Shown in pieces: positions 40,544 through 51,421 of a stretch of 64,000 bases of DNA. Numbering within the stretch: the stretch's first letter is position 1; each line of letters starts with the position of its first letter. The stretch spans positions 85,630-149,629 of the forward strand of contig CAZIOH010000003.1 of the NCBI GenBank assembly GCA_964540815.1, in the 5' to 3' direction. Under the pieces are notes generated by a model. That model was given only the letters and a program-made list of their open reading frames with translations, was not told the DNA's origin and ran no database searches. Source of the stretch: CAZIOH01 sp964540815. Its GTDB lineage: Bacteria; Myxococcota_A; Polyangia; Fen-1088. The translations under genes were made by a program, and so were the position numbers.

Positions 40544-40915
40544 GATGGATCACGAAGAGACCCCGAAGAGACCCTTAGGAGAAGGGGCAAGAGGGATCTG
40601 AAGAGGGATCTGAAGAGGGGTTCTTGGTCACGAGGAGTTCGAGGCGACAATCGACGGCATCCGGCGCCTCGCACCGGATGAGGCGTGCGAGGCGAGGCGA
40701 GGATGTTACTCCATCCAAGCCGCGGGCTCGTCGAAAAGACCACCCATCGCCTGCCTCCATCGCCTGCCTCCATCGCCGCGATCGGCGCGGCGGTGCCGGG
40801 CGGCTTTGCTTCACGATCGGCGCTGGCCTAAACTCACGGTGTCTGGCCGATGCTGGCCCCGGCCGACGTTCGTTCGCCGGCCGCTTGCGACCTTCTCCCA
40901 CCCGCTCCGACGTTC
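40544..40915. other. 372-bp divergent intergenic region with short tandem repeats
   Basis: Separates the TPR gene and the cyclase gene. It contains AGAGGGATCTGA repeated about 2.5 times near 40588 and CATCGCCTGCCTC repeated about 2.5 times near 40746. No open frame with coding character and no RNA gene was seen; promoters of both genes must lie here. Confidence 0.55.
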
Positions 40916-42532
40916 ATGCCGCGCATCATCATCACTGGAAACGACCAGCAGCGAGAGCACGAGTTGCGCGACTCGACGAGCATCGGGCGTCACCCGGACA
41001 ACCACCTGCAGATCCTGGATCGCATCGTCTCCAAGGAGCATGCGCAGATCCTGCGACGCACCGACGGACGCTACGTGTTTCACGATCTCGGCAGCCTGAA
41101 TGGATCGTTCGTCGGCGGGCGGCGGCTGACCGAGGATCACGTGCTCCAGGATGGCGACGAGATCGTGCTCGGGTCGACCACCCTCAAGTTCGTCGAGCAA
41201 GGGCGCTACGAGTCCCTGCTCCAGAAGGTCACCATCTCTCCCACCGTGACCGAGACGCTGATTCGCCAGCGCATCAAGCCGCCCTCCCCGTCCCACGAGT
41301 TCCAGCCGGAGAGCGAGATTCGCGACATCGAGGTGTTGCGGCGGGACTACGAGAAGCTCCGGCTGGCGCACGAGCTCGGCCGATCGATTGGCCTCGAGGT
41401 CGACCTCGACGTCCTGCTCGAGAAGATCATCCTGAAGGCCTTCGAGCTCATCCCGGCCGACCGCGGGGTGATCTTGCTGATGGAGGGCGGGGTGCCCCAG
41501 CCGCGCATCGCCCAGACCCGCCACGGCAAGAACGAGCAGATCGTGCTGTCGACGTCGATCCTGAACGAGGTGGTCCAGAACAAGGCGGCGGTCCTGTCGT
41601 CGGACGCCACCATGGACAGCCGGTTCTCGGCGGCGCAGTCGGTGATCATCCAGGGCATCCGCTCGACCATGACCGTCCCCCTCTTGCACCACGAGGAGCT
41701 GCTCGGGATCATGCACCTCGACTCGATGATCGCCACCAACGCCTTCGTGGAGAAGGATCTGCAGATCTTCGCCAGCATCGCGAACCAGGCGGCGGTCGCC
41801 ATTCACAACTCGCAGCTGGCCCGGCGCATCGAGTCCGAGGCCAAGACCCGCGCGCAGTTCCAGCGCCTGCTGTCCCCCAACCTGGTGGACCAGATCGTCA
41901 CCGGGAAGCTGCAGCTCGAGAAGGGCGGCGCCCAGTCCGAGATCACCCTGCTCTTCTCGGACATCCGGGGGTTCAGCTCGATGAGCGAGTCGCACGCGCC
42001 CCAGGAGATCGTCCGGCTGCTCAACGAGTACTTCGAGCTGATGGTGGACGTGCTCTTCCGCTACGAGGGCACGCTCGACAAGTTCGTGGGCGACGAGATC
42101 GTGGCGCTGTTCGGGGCCCCGGTCCCCATGCCGAGCGCCGAGATCAAGGCCATCCGCTGCGCCCTCGAGATGATGGCCACGCTGGAGGAGTTCAACCTGA
42201 TGCGCGTCTCCGAGGGCCAGGAGGAGATCCGCATCGGGATCGGCATCAACACTGGGGTGGTGGTGACCGGCGCCATCGGCAGCTCGCGCGCCCTGCAGTA
42301 CACCGCCATCGGGGACGCCGTGAACACCGCGTCCCGCCTGTGCAGCATCGCCAAGCCGGGCGAGATCATCCTGTCCCAGGCCACCTACGACAAGGTCAAG
42401 GAGCACGTGGCGGTGGTTCCGCGCGAGCCGGTGCGCCTCAAGGGCAAGAGCGAGGAGCTGCGCACCTACCGGGTGGTGGCCATTCACGACGGTGACTGGC
42501 GCGGCGAAAACACCCACCCCGCCGCACCTTAG
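40916..42532 (+). CDS. FHA-GAF-adenylate/guanylate cyclase
   Basis: 538 residues from ATG 40916, which starts exactly at the FHA domain; the frame to 40850 adds an atypical leader. FHA domain 1-100 (IGRHPDNHLQI, SKEHAQI, SLNGSFVGG), a coiled linker, GAF domain about 145-310 (PADRGVILLM, STMTVPLLHHEELLG) and class III cyclase domain about 330-520 (TLLFSDIRGFSSMSES, GDEIVALFGAP, AIGDAVNTASRL). Catalytic Asp pair and transition-state Asn/Arg (NTASR) are kept. It would make cAMP (or cGMP) under control of a phosphothreonine partner and a GAF ligand. Confidence 0.95.
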   Translation: MPRIIITGNDQQREHELRDSTSIGRHPDNHLQILDRIVSKEHAQILRRTDGRYVFHDLGSLNGSFVGGRRLTEDHVLQDGDEIVLGSTTLKFVEQGRYESLLQKVTISPTVTETLIRQRIKPPSPSHEFQPESEIRDIEVLRRDYEKLRLAHELGRSIGLEVDLDVLLEKIILKAFELIPADRGVILLMEGGVPQPRIAQTRHGKNEQIVLSTSILNEVVQNKAAVLSSDATMDSRFSAAQSVIIQGIRSTMTVPLLHHEELLGIMHLDSMIATNAFVEKDLQIFASIANQAAVAIHNSQLARRIESEAKTRAQFQRLLSPNLVDQIVTGKLQLEKGGAQSEITLLFSDIRGFSSMSESHAPQEIVRLLNEYFELMVDVLFRYEGTLDKFVGDEIVALFGAPVPMPSAEIKAIRCALEMMATLEEFNLMRVSEGQEEIRIGIGINTGVVVTGAIGSSRALQYTAIGDAVNTASRLCSIAKPGEIILSQATYDKVKEHVAVVPREPVRLKGKSEELRTYRVVAIHDGDWRGENTHPAAP

Positions 42533-42557
42533 AAGAAGGAGATCGGGATCGATCCGG

Positions 42558-42899
42558 CTACTCGGCCATCTGCAGGAGCTTGGTCAGGCGGGTGGCGAGG
42601 GTGGGATCACCGGTGACCTTGAGCTTGCCCGAGAAGAACAGGTTCATCGCGGCCTGCATGCCGCCCGAGATCATCGCCTGCAGATCGGCGTCAGAGCATT
42701 CGATCGTGCACTGGGGCGTACCATGCGCCCCCGGCAGGCAGGTGGGCGGGCTGGACAGGAGGTCGGCGGTCCAGGTTCCTCCGTCGGGGCCGGAGATCTT
42801 GAACAGGTAGATGGCGGCCACGTCCTTGGCCTTCTCGGGGTGGCTCGCCAGCGCCGCGGGAACCTTTTGATCGAAGTACGCCTTGACGGAAAGGGGCAT
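42558..42899 (-). CDS. SCP2-like sterol/lipid carrier domain protein
   Basis: 113 residues from ATG 42899 with ribosome-binding site AAGGAGGAG; the longer frame is not needed. The single domain (AAIYLFKISGPDGGTWTADL, CTIECSDADLQAMISGGMQAAMNLFFSGKLKVTGD) is a textbook SCP2 fold, ending KLKVTGDPTLATRLTKLL. Binds lipids or fatty acyl groups in a hydrophobic cleft. Convergent with the cyclase gene. Confidence 0.9.
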   Translation of the reverse strand: MPLSVKAYFDQKVPAALASHPEKAKDVAAIYLFKISGPDGGTWTADLLSSPPTCLPGAHGTPQCTIECSDADLQAMISGGMQAAMNLFFSGKLKVTGDPTLATRLTKLLQMAE

Positions 42900-43046
42900 G
42901 AGACTCCTCCTTGGAACACGCTGCGCACGAAACCGCCGATCCGCAAGGCGCGACCTCACGCCCCGTCTGATCGGCGCCGGCCATGATCGAGTCCCCCATG
43001 GGTGCTGTCAACCCTGGACCGGCGCCACCACCACGTGGCCGCCCGG

Positions 43047-44633
43047 TCATCCCTTCGGCGCACCTCGGGCGGGGTAACGCTTGGCCAGCCGATCGGCGTA
43101 GCCCGGCACCACGGTCTCGGCCGCCCGCGTGAGCACCAGGGCCCCGGCCAGCACGTCCTTGGTGACGGTGGTGCCCGCCGCCACCACCGCCCGCCTCCCG
43201 ACGGTCACGGGGGCCACGAGCTGGGTATCCGACCCGATGAATGCGCCGTCCTCGATGACGGTCTGCCGCTTCTCGTAGCCGTTGTAGTTGCAGGTGATGG
43301 TGCCGGCGCCCACGTTCACCCCGCTGCCGATGACGGCGTCACCGAGGTAGGTGAGGTGGTTGGCCTTGCTGCCCTTGCCCATCCTCGTCTGCTTGGTCTC
43401 CACGAAGTTGCCCACGTGCACGGCCGGCCCGAGCAGGGTCCCCGGACGGAGGTGAGCGAAGGGCCCGATCTTCGCCGCCGCCCCCACCGTCGCCTGGGTC
43501 GCCACCGTGTAGGCGCGCACCTCGGCGCCCGCCCCCACGTCGGTGTCGACCAGGATGCACCCCTCGCCGATGTGCGCCCCGCGGCCGATCCGGGTCTTCC
43601 CTCGCAGCACCGCCCCACGCGAGATCTCGGCGTCCACCCCCACCACCACGCCCGATTCGATGGTGATGGACTCGGGATCGCGCAGGGTCGCGTGCTCCAT
43701 CCAGCGGGTGTTCACGCGCTCGCGCAGGATGGCCTCGGCGGCGGCCAGCTGCCGGCGATCGTTCACCCCGGCGACGTGGCGAAAGTTCGCCTCCACGGTG
43801 GAGACTCCGATGGTCGCGGCGGCGCGGGCAACGATGTCGGTGAGGTAGAACTCCCCCTGGGCGTTGCGGGGAACCAGCCCCCGCAGCGCCTCCCGGAAGA
43901 ACCCGGCCGGGCCGGCGTAGATCCCGGCGTTGACCTCGGTGATGGCCCGCTCCTCGGGAACGGCGTCCTTGTGCTCGACCACCCGCAGGACGTGCCCGCG
44001 CTCGTCCCGCACGATGCGTCCGTAGCCGGTCGGGTCGGGTGGGGTCGCCGTGACCAGGCTCAGGCAGGAATATCGCCGGGCGGTCCCCACGAGCGCGTTC
44101 AGGGTCTCCCGGGTCAGGAGAGGGACGTCGCCGTAGAGGACCAGCACGATCCCGTGGGCGTGGGCCAGGGCCGGCAGCGCCATGCGCAGCGCATGCCCGG
44201 TGCCGAGCTGCTCGGTCTGCTCCACCACGTGGACGGCGTCCGGGCCGAAATGAGCGGCGATGGCGTGCTCGACGGCGTCGCGCTGGTGTCCGAGCACCGC
44301 CACGATCGGGCTCGCGCGCAACTCTTGGGCCAGGCCGATCGGGTAGGTGACCATCGGGCGACCGAGGACCTGGTGCAGGACCTTGGACCTGGCGGAGCGC
44401 ATCCGGGTGCCCTGGCCGGCGGCCAGAACCACGCAGGCCAGCGCGGCCCTTCCCGACCTGGCGGCCTTGCGCCCCGTCGCCCCCCTGACAGCAGCCGTGC
44501 CTTGGGTGAGCTTCGGGTTGAGCTTCGGGTTGAGCTTGCGATTGATCTTGAGATCGGGCTTCTTCTGCCCGGTCGCGCCCGTCGGGGTCCGTGCCGACGA
44601 GGGGGATCTGACTTTGGTCTTGGTGGGTGGCAT
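43047..44633 (-). CDS. glmU: bifunctional UDP-GlcNAc pyrophosphorylase / GlcN-1-P acetyltransferase
   Basis: 528 residues from ATG 44633. A basic 58-residue extension with KLNPKLNPKL repeats precedes the nucleotidyltransferase domain (VVLAAGQGTRMRSARSKVLH, QLGTGHAL, YGDVPLL). The C-terminal left-handed beta-helix carries the acetyltransferase motif KANHLTYLGDAVIG and GTITCNYNGYEK. It makes UDP-GlcNAc for peptidoglycan and LPS in two steps. The extension is absent from E. coli GlmU. A sigma-70-like promoter lies just upstream. Confidence 0.95.
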   Translation of the reverse strand: MPPTKTKVRSPSSARTPTGATGQKKPDLKINRKLNPKLNPKLTQGTAAVRGATGRKAARSGRAALACVVLAAGQGTRMRSARSKVLHQVLGRPMVTYPIGLAQELRASPIVAVLGHQRDAVEHAIAAHFGPDAVHVVEQTEQLGTGHALRMALPALAHAHGIVLVLYGDVPLLTRETLNALVGTARRYSCLSLVTATPPDPTGYGRIVRDERGHVLRVVEHKDAVPEERAITEVNAGIYAGPAGFFREALRGLVPRNAQGEFYLTDIVARAAATIGVSTVEANFRHVAGVNDRRQLAAAEAILRERVNTRWMEHATLRDPESITIESGVVVGVDAEISRGAVLRGKTRIGRGAHIGEGCILVDTDVGAGAEVRAYTVATQATVGAAAKIGPFAHLRPGTLLGPAVHVGNFVETKQTRMGKGSKANHLTYLGDAVIGSGVNVGAGTITCNYNGYEKRQTVIEDGAFIGSDTQLVAPVTVGRRAVVAAGTTVTKDVLAGALVLTRAAETVVPGYADRLAKRYPARGAPKG

Positions 44634-44664
44634 CGGGTCGCTCCGCGCACGTCTGCGCCAATCG

Positions 44665-44692
44665 TAAATATCAGTTCGCCCACCGTTGTCCA
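44665..44692 (-). promoter_or_regulatory. candidate sigma-70 promoter of glmU
   Basis: On the minus strand TGGACA (-35) and TATTTA (-10) are separated by 16 bases, with the -10 about 30 bp from the glmU start. It is one of few AT-rich stretches in the divergent intergenic region. Confidence 0.4.
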
Positions 44693-44845
44693 TGTGGGTG
44701 TCGGTCCGGCTCCCGACCGTCGCCATCCGAGCGGCGGCGGGTCCCTGGTCGACGCCCGGTCTCGAGGCGTCGCGAGCCCGGCCGAACGGGATCCGAAGCG
44801 ATGTTTGGGAGTCCCGCCGGCGCCGTCGGGTTATAAGAGACCCAC

Positions 44846-47200
44846 ATGGTCTCGTACGTCCTGGTCGTGGAAGGCGACCGCGACCTTCAGGCTCACATCG
44901 CCGAGGTCTTGCGGGATTCTCCCTACGAGCTGGGGTCGGAGACCGAGCTGTCGTGGGCGCGCAGGAGCCTGGCGGCGCGGGCACCGGACGCGGTGATCAT
45001 CGACACCCAGCTCGGTGATGGACCGGGGTTCCTTCTGGCCGACGAGCTTCGTCGTGGCGGCAAGGTCTCCGCCGTTCCCATCCTGTTCCTGGCGAGCCGA
45101 CACTTCCGGGGCGCCCAGCACCGGGCCGAGCTGATGCGGCGCTATGCTCCGGCGGCGTATCTGCTGGCGCCGTCCGGGCTCGGAGAGCTGCGCCCGAGCC
45201 TCGACAGCCTCCTCGCTGGGAGTGAAAGGACCCGGCCGCCGGCGCCGGCCGCGGTGGCGCCGATTCCGTCGGCCTCTCCAGCGGCCGCGAGGTCGGCGCC
45301 CACGGCGGCATCGGTGCGCGTCTCCGGGCCGCCGGCCGCTTCTTCCGCGCCTTCTTCCGCGCCTTCTTCCTCGCCCCCTTCCTCGCCTTCGCCTTCGCCT
45401 TCTTCTTCAGCTTCGCCTTCACCTTCGGCCACCCCCGCGTCGACCGCCCCAACCATGCCGATGCGCCGTGCGGCGGCACCGGCCGTCCCTCCCCCGCTCC
45501 CGCCGGCGGCGCTGGCCCGCGGGGCCCAGGTCGCGCAGGTCGCGCAGGCGGCCCCGACCGCCTCGCCGGTGCCCCGTCCCGCGCCCACCGATCAGGCGCA
45601 GCAGTCGGAAAAGCGCGACGTGGATCGCGCGGCCGAGATCCTGTCACAAGGGACGGGTGGCCTGCGCGGCACCCTCACCGAGACCCCGTTCGCACGGCTG
45701 CTCCAGCGCCTGTTCGCCCAGCGCACCACCGGCGCGCTGCTGCTGAAGCTCGAGGGGACCAAGAAGATCGTGTCCTTCGCCGACGGCTACCCGGTGTCTG
45801 TCAAGTCCAACCTCCTGTCCGAGTGCCTGGGACAGATCCTGCTCCAGCAGCGCCTGATATCCAACGAGGCTCTCCAGGAGTCGATTCGCCGGATGAAGGG
45901 GGAGAAGCGCCATCAGGGACAGATCCTGGTGGAGATGGGGGTACTGTCCCCCTACAACCTGTCGCGGGCCCTGGTCGAGCAGGTGGAGGCCAAGCTCTTC
46001 AACATCTTCTCGTGGCCCGATGGCCTCTACGTGTTCAAGGAGGGTGAGCCGACCCCGGTCGAGGCGCTGCGGCTCGACCGGTCTCCGGCCGCCATGATCC
46101 TCGAAGGCATTCGGCGTCACTACGACGAGCAGCGGAGGGAGGGGGTGCTCACCCCCTACGCCGGCAAGTACGTGCGGCTGAGCAGCGATCCCGTGATGCG
46201 CTTTCAGGAGATGACCTCCCTGCCGACCGAGCGCGAGTTCGTCCGCGGGATCGACGGGCGCACGCGCCTCGAGACGGTCCTCGACTCGGCCCGCATCACG
46301 CGGGACAAGGCCCGGCTGCTGCTGGTGGCGCTCGCCGAGGCGGGGATGATCGAGCCGAGCGATGCCCCGGCGCCCCGTCCGGCGTCCGTCACCGGGACAT
46401 CCGAGGCCGCCTCCGGGGCCCAGGGCACGAGCTCCGGGACGGGCGGCCCGTCGCCCGCTGGCGGCCAGGACCCCGGCGACAGGGATGGCGGCTATCCCGA
46501 GGCCAGCAGGGCACCCGCCCGTCCCCTCACCCCGTCTCAGCTCTCGCTGGTGGCCCAGACGGTGCGATCCCAGAACCATTACTGGGCCCTGGGGGTGCAG
46601 CCGAGTGATTCGATCGAGACGGTGGATCGGGCCTACGAGGCCCTCGCCGCCAGCTTTCACCCCGACCGCTACCGGACCCAGCCAGAGGAGGATCGCCGGC
46701 TGGCGCAGGAGATCTTCGAGCGGCTGACCGAGGCACACGCCACCCTGCGCGACCCCACGCGGCGCCTGGGGTACACCGCCACGATCGAGCGGGCCCGGGG
46801 CCCCGAGCCGAGCGGGCCCATCCCCGCTGGAGCCCCACGCGAGCTCTACGACACTGGAATGGAGCACCTCCGCGCCAACCACCACCGCGAGGCGGTGGAG
46901 TCCTTTCGTCAGGCAGCGCGGTTGCTGCCGAACCAGTCGGACTTCCGGGCTGCCCTCGGCTGGGCCCTGTTTCGCGAGGCTCCGGCCGACGCCCGGGCCG
47001 GCCGCGCGGCCCTCGCCGAGCTCCGGCGCGCCATCCAGCTCGACCCCAAGAACCGGCGCGCCCGCCTCTACCTCGGCCACTTCCACGCCCAGACCGGCCA
47101 GTCGGATCTGGCCATCGCGGAGTTCGAGAAGCTGCTCGAACTGGACCCCGGAGCCACCGACGTCAGCGACGAGCTCCGCCGCCTCCGAGAAAACAGGTAG
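44846..47200 (+). CDS. pseudo-receiver / DUF4388 / DnaJ / TPR fusion protein
   Basis: 784 residues. A receiver-like domain 1-125 (YVLVVEGDRD, phospho-Asp position in VIIDTQLGDGPG) has Ala in place of the conserved Lys (YLLAPSG), so it is probably degenerate. A 110-residue Ser/Pro/Ala linker built of SSAPSSAPSS repeats follows, then a DUF4388 (PATAN) domain about 265-395 (RGTLTETPFARLLQRL, LFNIFSWPDGLYVFKEG), a middle helical segment, a J-domain about 570-640 with the HPD motif (SFHPDRYR), and C-terminal TPRs. Architecture typical of myxobacterial gliding/signalling proteins. Target unknown. Confidence 0.85.
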   Translation: MVSYVLVVEGDRDLQAHIAEVLRDSPYELGSETELSWARRSLAARAPDAVIIDTQLGDGPGFLLADELRRGGKVSAVPILFLASRHFRGAQHRAELMRRYAPAAYLLAPSGLGELRPSLDSLLAGSERTRPPAPAAVAPIPSASPAAARSAPTAASVRVSGPPAASSAPSSAPSSSPPSSPSPSPSSSASPSPSATPASTAPTMPMRRAAAPAVPPPLPPAALARGAQVAQVAQAAPTASPVPRPAPTDQAQQSEKRDVDRAAEILSQGTGGLRGTLTETPFARLLQRLFAQRTTGALLLKLEGTKKIVSFADGYPVSVKSNLLSECLGQILLQQRLISNEALQESIRRMKGEKRHQGQILVEMGVLSPYNLSRALVEQVEAKLFNIFSWPDGLYVFKEGEPTPVEALRLDRSPAAMILEGIRRHYDEQRREGVLTPYAGKYVRLSSDPVMRFQEMTSLPTEREFVRGIDGRTRLETVLDSARITRDKARLLLVALAEAGMIEPSDAPAPRPASVTGTSEAASGAQGTSSGTGGPSPAGGQDPGDRDGGYPEASRAPARPLTPSQLSLVAQTVRSQNHYWALGVQPSDSIETVDRAYEALAASFHPDRYRTQPEEDRRLAQEIFERLTEAHATLRDPTRRLGYTATIERARGPEPSGPIPAGAPRELYDTGMEHLRANHHREAVESFRQAARLLPNQSDFRAALGWALFREAPADARAGRAALAELRRAIQLDPKNRRARLYLGHFHAQTGQSDLAIAEFEKLLELDPGATDVSDELRRLRENR

Positions 47201-47220
47201 GCCCCTTCTCGCTCGACGGA

Positions 47221-47336
47221 CGGGCGACGATCCGGGCCGCTGGCTGCGCCGCACCTCCGGTCCGGTCCTCACATACGCACAAGTATGCTCCGGTCCGGTC
47301 CTCGGTGCGGCTTCGCTCGCCCCGGCTTGTCGCCCG
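47221..47336 (+). repeat. R2 palindromic element, copy 1
   Basis: Nested inverted arms: GGGCGAC (47222-47228) with GTCGCCC (47329-47335); GCCGCACC (47248-47255) with GGTGCGGC (47304-47311); CATAC with GTATG (47272-47287). It begins 21 bp after the TAG of the preceding gene. Its partner at 51280 lies on the other strand but in the same orientation relative to the gene before it. The 413-bp gap between 47201 and 47613 holds only this and R1 copy B. Confidence 0.8.
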
Positions 47337-47486
47337 CCTTCAAAGAAGCCCTCACGAGGCTGATCCAGGCTGACGAGGAGAAGCGAGTCCCCACCACTTC
47401 TCATCCCCTCGCCCCGCGAAGCGGGGAGAGGCGCGAGCCCGCAAGCGGGCCGCAGATCCTTCTAGAGAGCCCTGATCCGGCGGAAA

Positions 47487-47613
47487 ATCGGAGGTTGGCT
47501 TTGCCAACCGGAGACAGCACCAGCAAAGCAGATCCGGGCCCGATGCTTGGGCTCCGCGGGAGGGGCCCGCGGGGAGGGGTCCGCCCCTTCCCGCGAGCGC
47601 CGTAGGCGCGTCC
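47487..47613 (+). repeat. R1 palindromic element, copy B
   Basis: Same order as copy A (hairpin GGTTGGC-TTT-GCCAACC, core AGCAGATCCGGG, G/C hairpin, GCGCC-GTA-GGCGC). Its right end touches the stop codon of the minus-strand inositol synthase gene, so seen from that gene the element follows TAG directly. Confidence 0.85.
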
Positions 47614-48942
<1,329 letters not shown>

Positions 48943-49250
48943 GGCGGCTCCTTCTATGGTCCTGACACTTCTGGGTCCTGACACTTCAGGCTTGCGACGG
49001 CGCGACCGTTGGTGCGACGACTGGGGAATGCAATCCAGGTGCCCGGTGCTACACTTCCGCACCGGTGCCAAGATCCGCGAAGATCCGCGGATTTTGCGTG
49101 GCCACCTGTCAAAGCAGGTGGTAGAAATCGCACCCTTTTCAACACCACACGCCCGCCGAGAGAATCGTGCGTGCCGGATCCTGGTCGATTGGCCTGGGGT
49201 CTGGTTGCGGTTCTCGATGACGCGAGCGGCGGCCAAAAACGCGAGGAAAA
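48943..49250. promoter_or_regulatory. divergent region ino1 / rpsB with leader hairpin
   Basis: 308 bp. CCTGACACTTC occurs twice at about 48960-48986. Further on, AGATCCGCG repeats twice (49070-49090), and a perfect hairpin CCACCTG-TCAAAG-CAGGTGG spans 49102-49121, about 130 bp before rpsB. S2 autoregulates its own leader in other bacteria; this hairpin is a candidate for such a site but the known consensus could not be verified. Confidence 0.4.
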
Positions 49251-50180
49251 ATGGAAACCACCGTCGAGACTCCCAGCACAGCAGCGCCCATCACCCAGGA
49301 GGGCCCTAGCGCCTCCGACGCCCCGATCAGCATCCGTGAGATGATGCAAGGTGGGGTCCACTTCGGGCATCAGACCAAGCGATGGAATCCGAAGATGAAG
49401 GGGTTCATCTTCGGCGCCCGCAACGGCATCCACATCATCGATCTGCAGCAGACCGTTCGGGCCTTCACCCGGGCCTACAACTTCCTGGTGTCGACCGTGG
49501 CGGCTGGCCGCCCGGTGCTCTTCGTCGGCACCAAGAAGCAAGCCCAGGACATCATCCGCGAGGAGGCTGCCCGCGCCGGTCAGTTCTGCGTCACGAACCG
49601 ATGGCTCGGCGGAACCCTGACCAACTTCCACACCGTCAAGGGATCGATCGACCGCCTGCACAACATCGAGAAGATGGCGGGCGACGGCACCTTCGACCGG
49701 ATGACCAAGAAGGAGGTCCTCGGGATCACGCGCGAGCGCGAGAAGCTCGAGAAGGCCCTGGGCGGGATCAAGGAGATGGGCGAGCTCCCGGGGGCGGTGT
49801 TCATCGTGGACGTCGTCAAGGAGCACATCGCCGTCACCGAGGCCCGTCGGCTCGAGATCCCGATCGTCGCGGTGGTCGATACCAACTGCAACCCGGATCT
49901 CATCGACTACCCCATCCCGGGCAACGACGACGCCATCCGCTCGATCCGGCTGTTCACCTCGAAGGTGGCCGAGGCCTGCATCCTCGGTCAGCGGGTGGGA
50001 CGCGAGCGCGCCAACCAGACGCGCAGCCGCAACGTGGAAGCCGAGGCGGCCGAGAGCCAGACCATCCGGGTCTCCTCCGGCGGCGAAGGCCCCCGCGTCG
50101 AGGTGGTGTCGCGCCGGCGCGGCGCCGCGGATCGTCCCGAGCCCGAGGCCGCCGCGACGCCCCAGGACGAATCGCGCTAA
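49251..50180 (+). CDS. rpsB: 30S ribosomal protein S2
   Basis: 309 residues, longer than the usual 230-260 because of an N-terminal extension before the canonical start (ISIREMMQGGVHFGHQTKRWNPKM) and a C-terminal acidic tail after residue 255. Motifs DLQQTVRAF, FVGTKKQAQ, NRWLGGTLTNF and VVDTNCNPDLIDYPIPGNDDAIRSI are intact. GAGGAAAA precedes ATG 49251. Followed by R1 copy C and then tsf, the usual rpsB-tsf order. Confidence 0.97.
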   Translation: METTVETPSTAAPITQEGPSASDAPISIREMMQGGVHFGHQTKRWNPKMKGFIFGARNGIHIIDLQQTVRAFTRAYNFLVSTVAAGRPVLFVGTKKQAQDIIREEAARAGQFCVTNRWLGGTLTNFHTVKGSIDRLHNIEKMAGDGTFDRMTKKEVLGITREREKLEKALGGIKEMGELPGAVFIVDVVKEHIAVTEARRLEIPIVAVVDTNCNPDLIDYPIPGNDDAIRSIRLFTSKVAEACILGQRVGRERANQTRSRNVEAEAAESQTIRVSSGGEGPRVEVVSRRRGAADRPEPEAAATPQDESR

Positions 50181-50181
50181 C

Positions 50182-50346
50182 GGACGCGCCTTCGGCGCTT
50201 GCGGGAAGGGGAGGACGGACGCGCCTTCGGCGCTCGCGGGAAGGGGAGGCCCCCTCCCCGCGGCCCCTCCCGACGGACGACGAGAGGCCGACCCGGATCT
50301 GCTCTCCGAGCACTTTCTCCGGTGGGCAAAGCCCACCTCCGATCCT
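50182..50346 (-). repeat. R1 palindromic element, copy C
   Basis: Two bases after the rpsB TAA. Reading with rpsB: GACGCGCC-TTC-GGCGC, G/C hairpin, a duplicated GCGCC/G-C module, core CCCGGATCTGCT, then hairpin GGTGGGC-AAA-GCCCACC. The stem shows G-C where copies A, B and D have T-A at the fourth position (GGTTGGC/GCCAACC), a compensatory change that supports a real paired structure. Followed by two CACGGAAGATCG repeats before tsf. Confidence 0.85.
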
Positions 50347-50422
50347 CCTCACGGAAGATCGCACACGGAAGATCGCTTCGTGGAAAATGAACTTTACCGA
50401 TTTTGTGAGCAAGGACTGAAAC

Positions 50423-51076
<654 letters not shown>

Positions 51077-51421
51077 GAGGCACTCCCCGGGCGAGGGGAT
51101 CGGAGGGGAGGCGGGGCCCGACCTTTCGGGATGGGCGACCTCGTCCCGCCGGGACTCCTTGGAGAGAGCTCCCCTCCTCGAGCCGCCCGCGATCACGCCC
51201 ACGGGGGCGTCCCCGTGCACGGCCACGGCCACGATCAAGGGTCCGATCACGGTCACGGCTTGACGGCCTGCTCAGAAGGCGGGCGACAAGCCGGGTCGAT
51301 GGCGAAGCCGCACCGAGGACCGCACCGGAGCATACTTGTGCGTATGTGAGGAGCGGACCACAGGTGCGGCGCAGCCAGCGGCCCGGATCGTCGCCCGTCG
51401 GTGGAACGAGAGTTAACCTCC
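51077..51421. other. 345-bp convergent region with R2 element
   Basis: Between tsf and the convergent gene at 51422. Left part has GGCCACGGCCACG repeats and GATCACG repeats around 51190-51250; right part is R2 copy 2. No gene seen. Confidence 0.6.
51280..51397 (-). repeat. R2 palindromic element, copy 2
   Basis: Inverse of copy 1 with about 80 percent or better visible identity: outer arms GGGCGAC/GTCGCCC (51281-51287, 51390-51396), inner GCCGCACC/GGTGCGGC and CATAC/GTATG. On the minus strand it begins 24 bp after the TAG of the 51422 gene, the same side as in copy 1. Confidence 0.8.
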
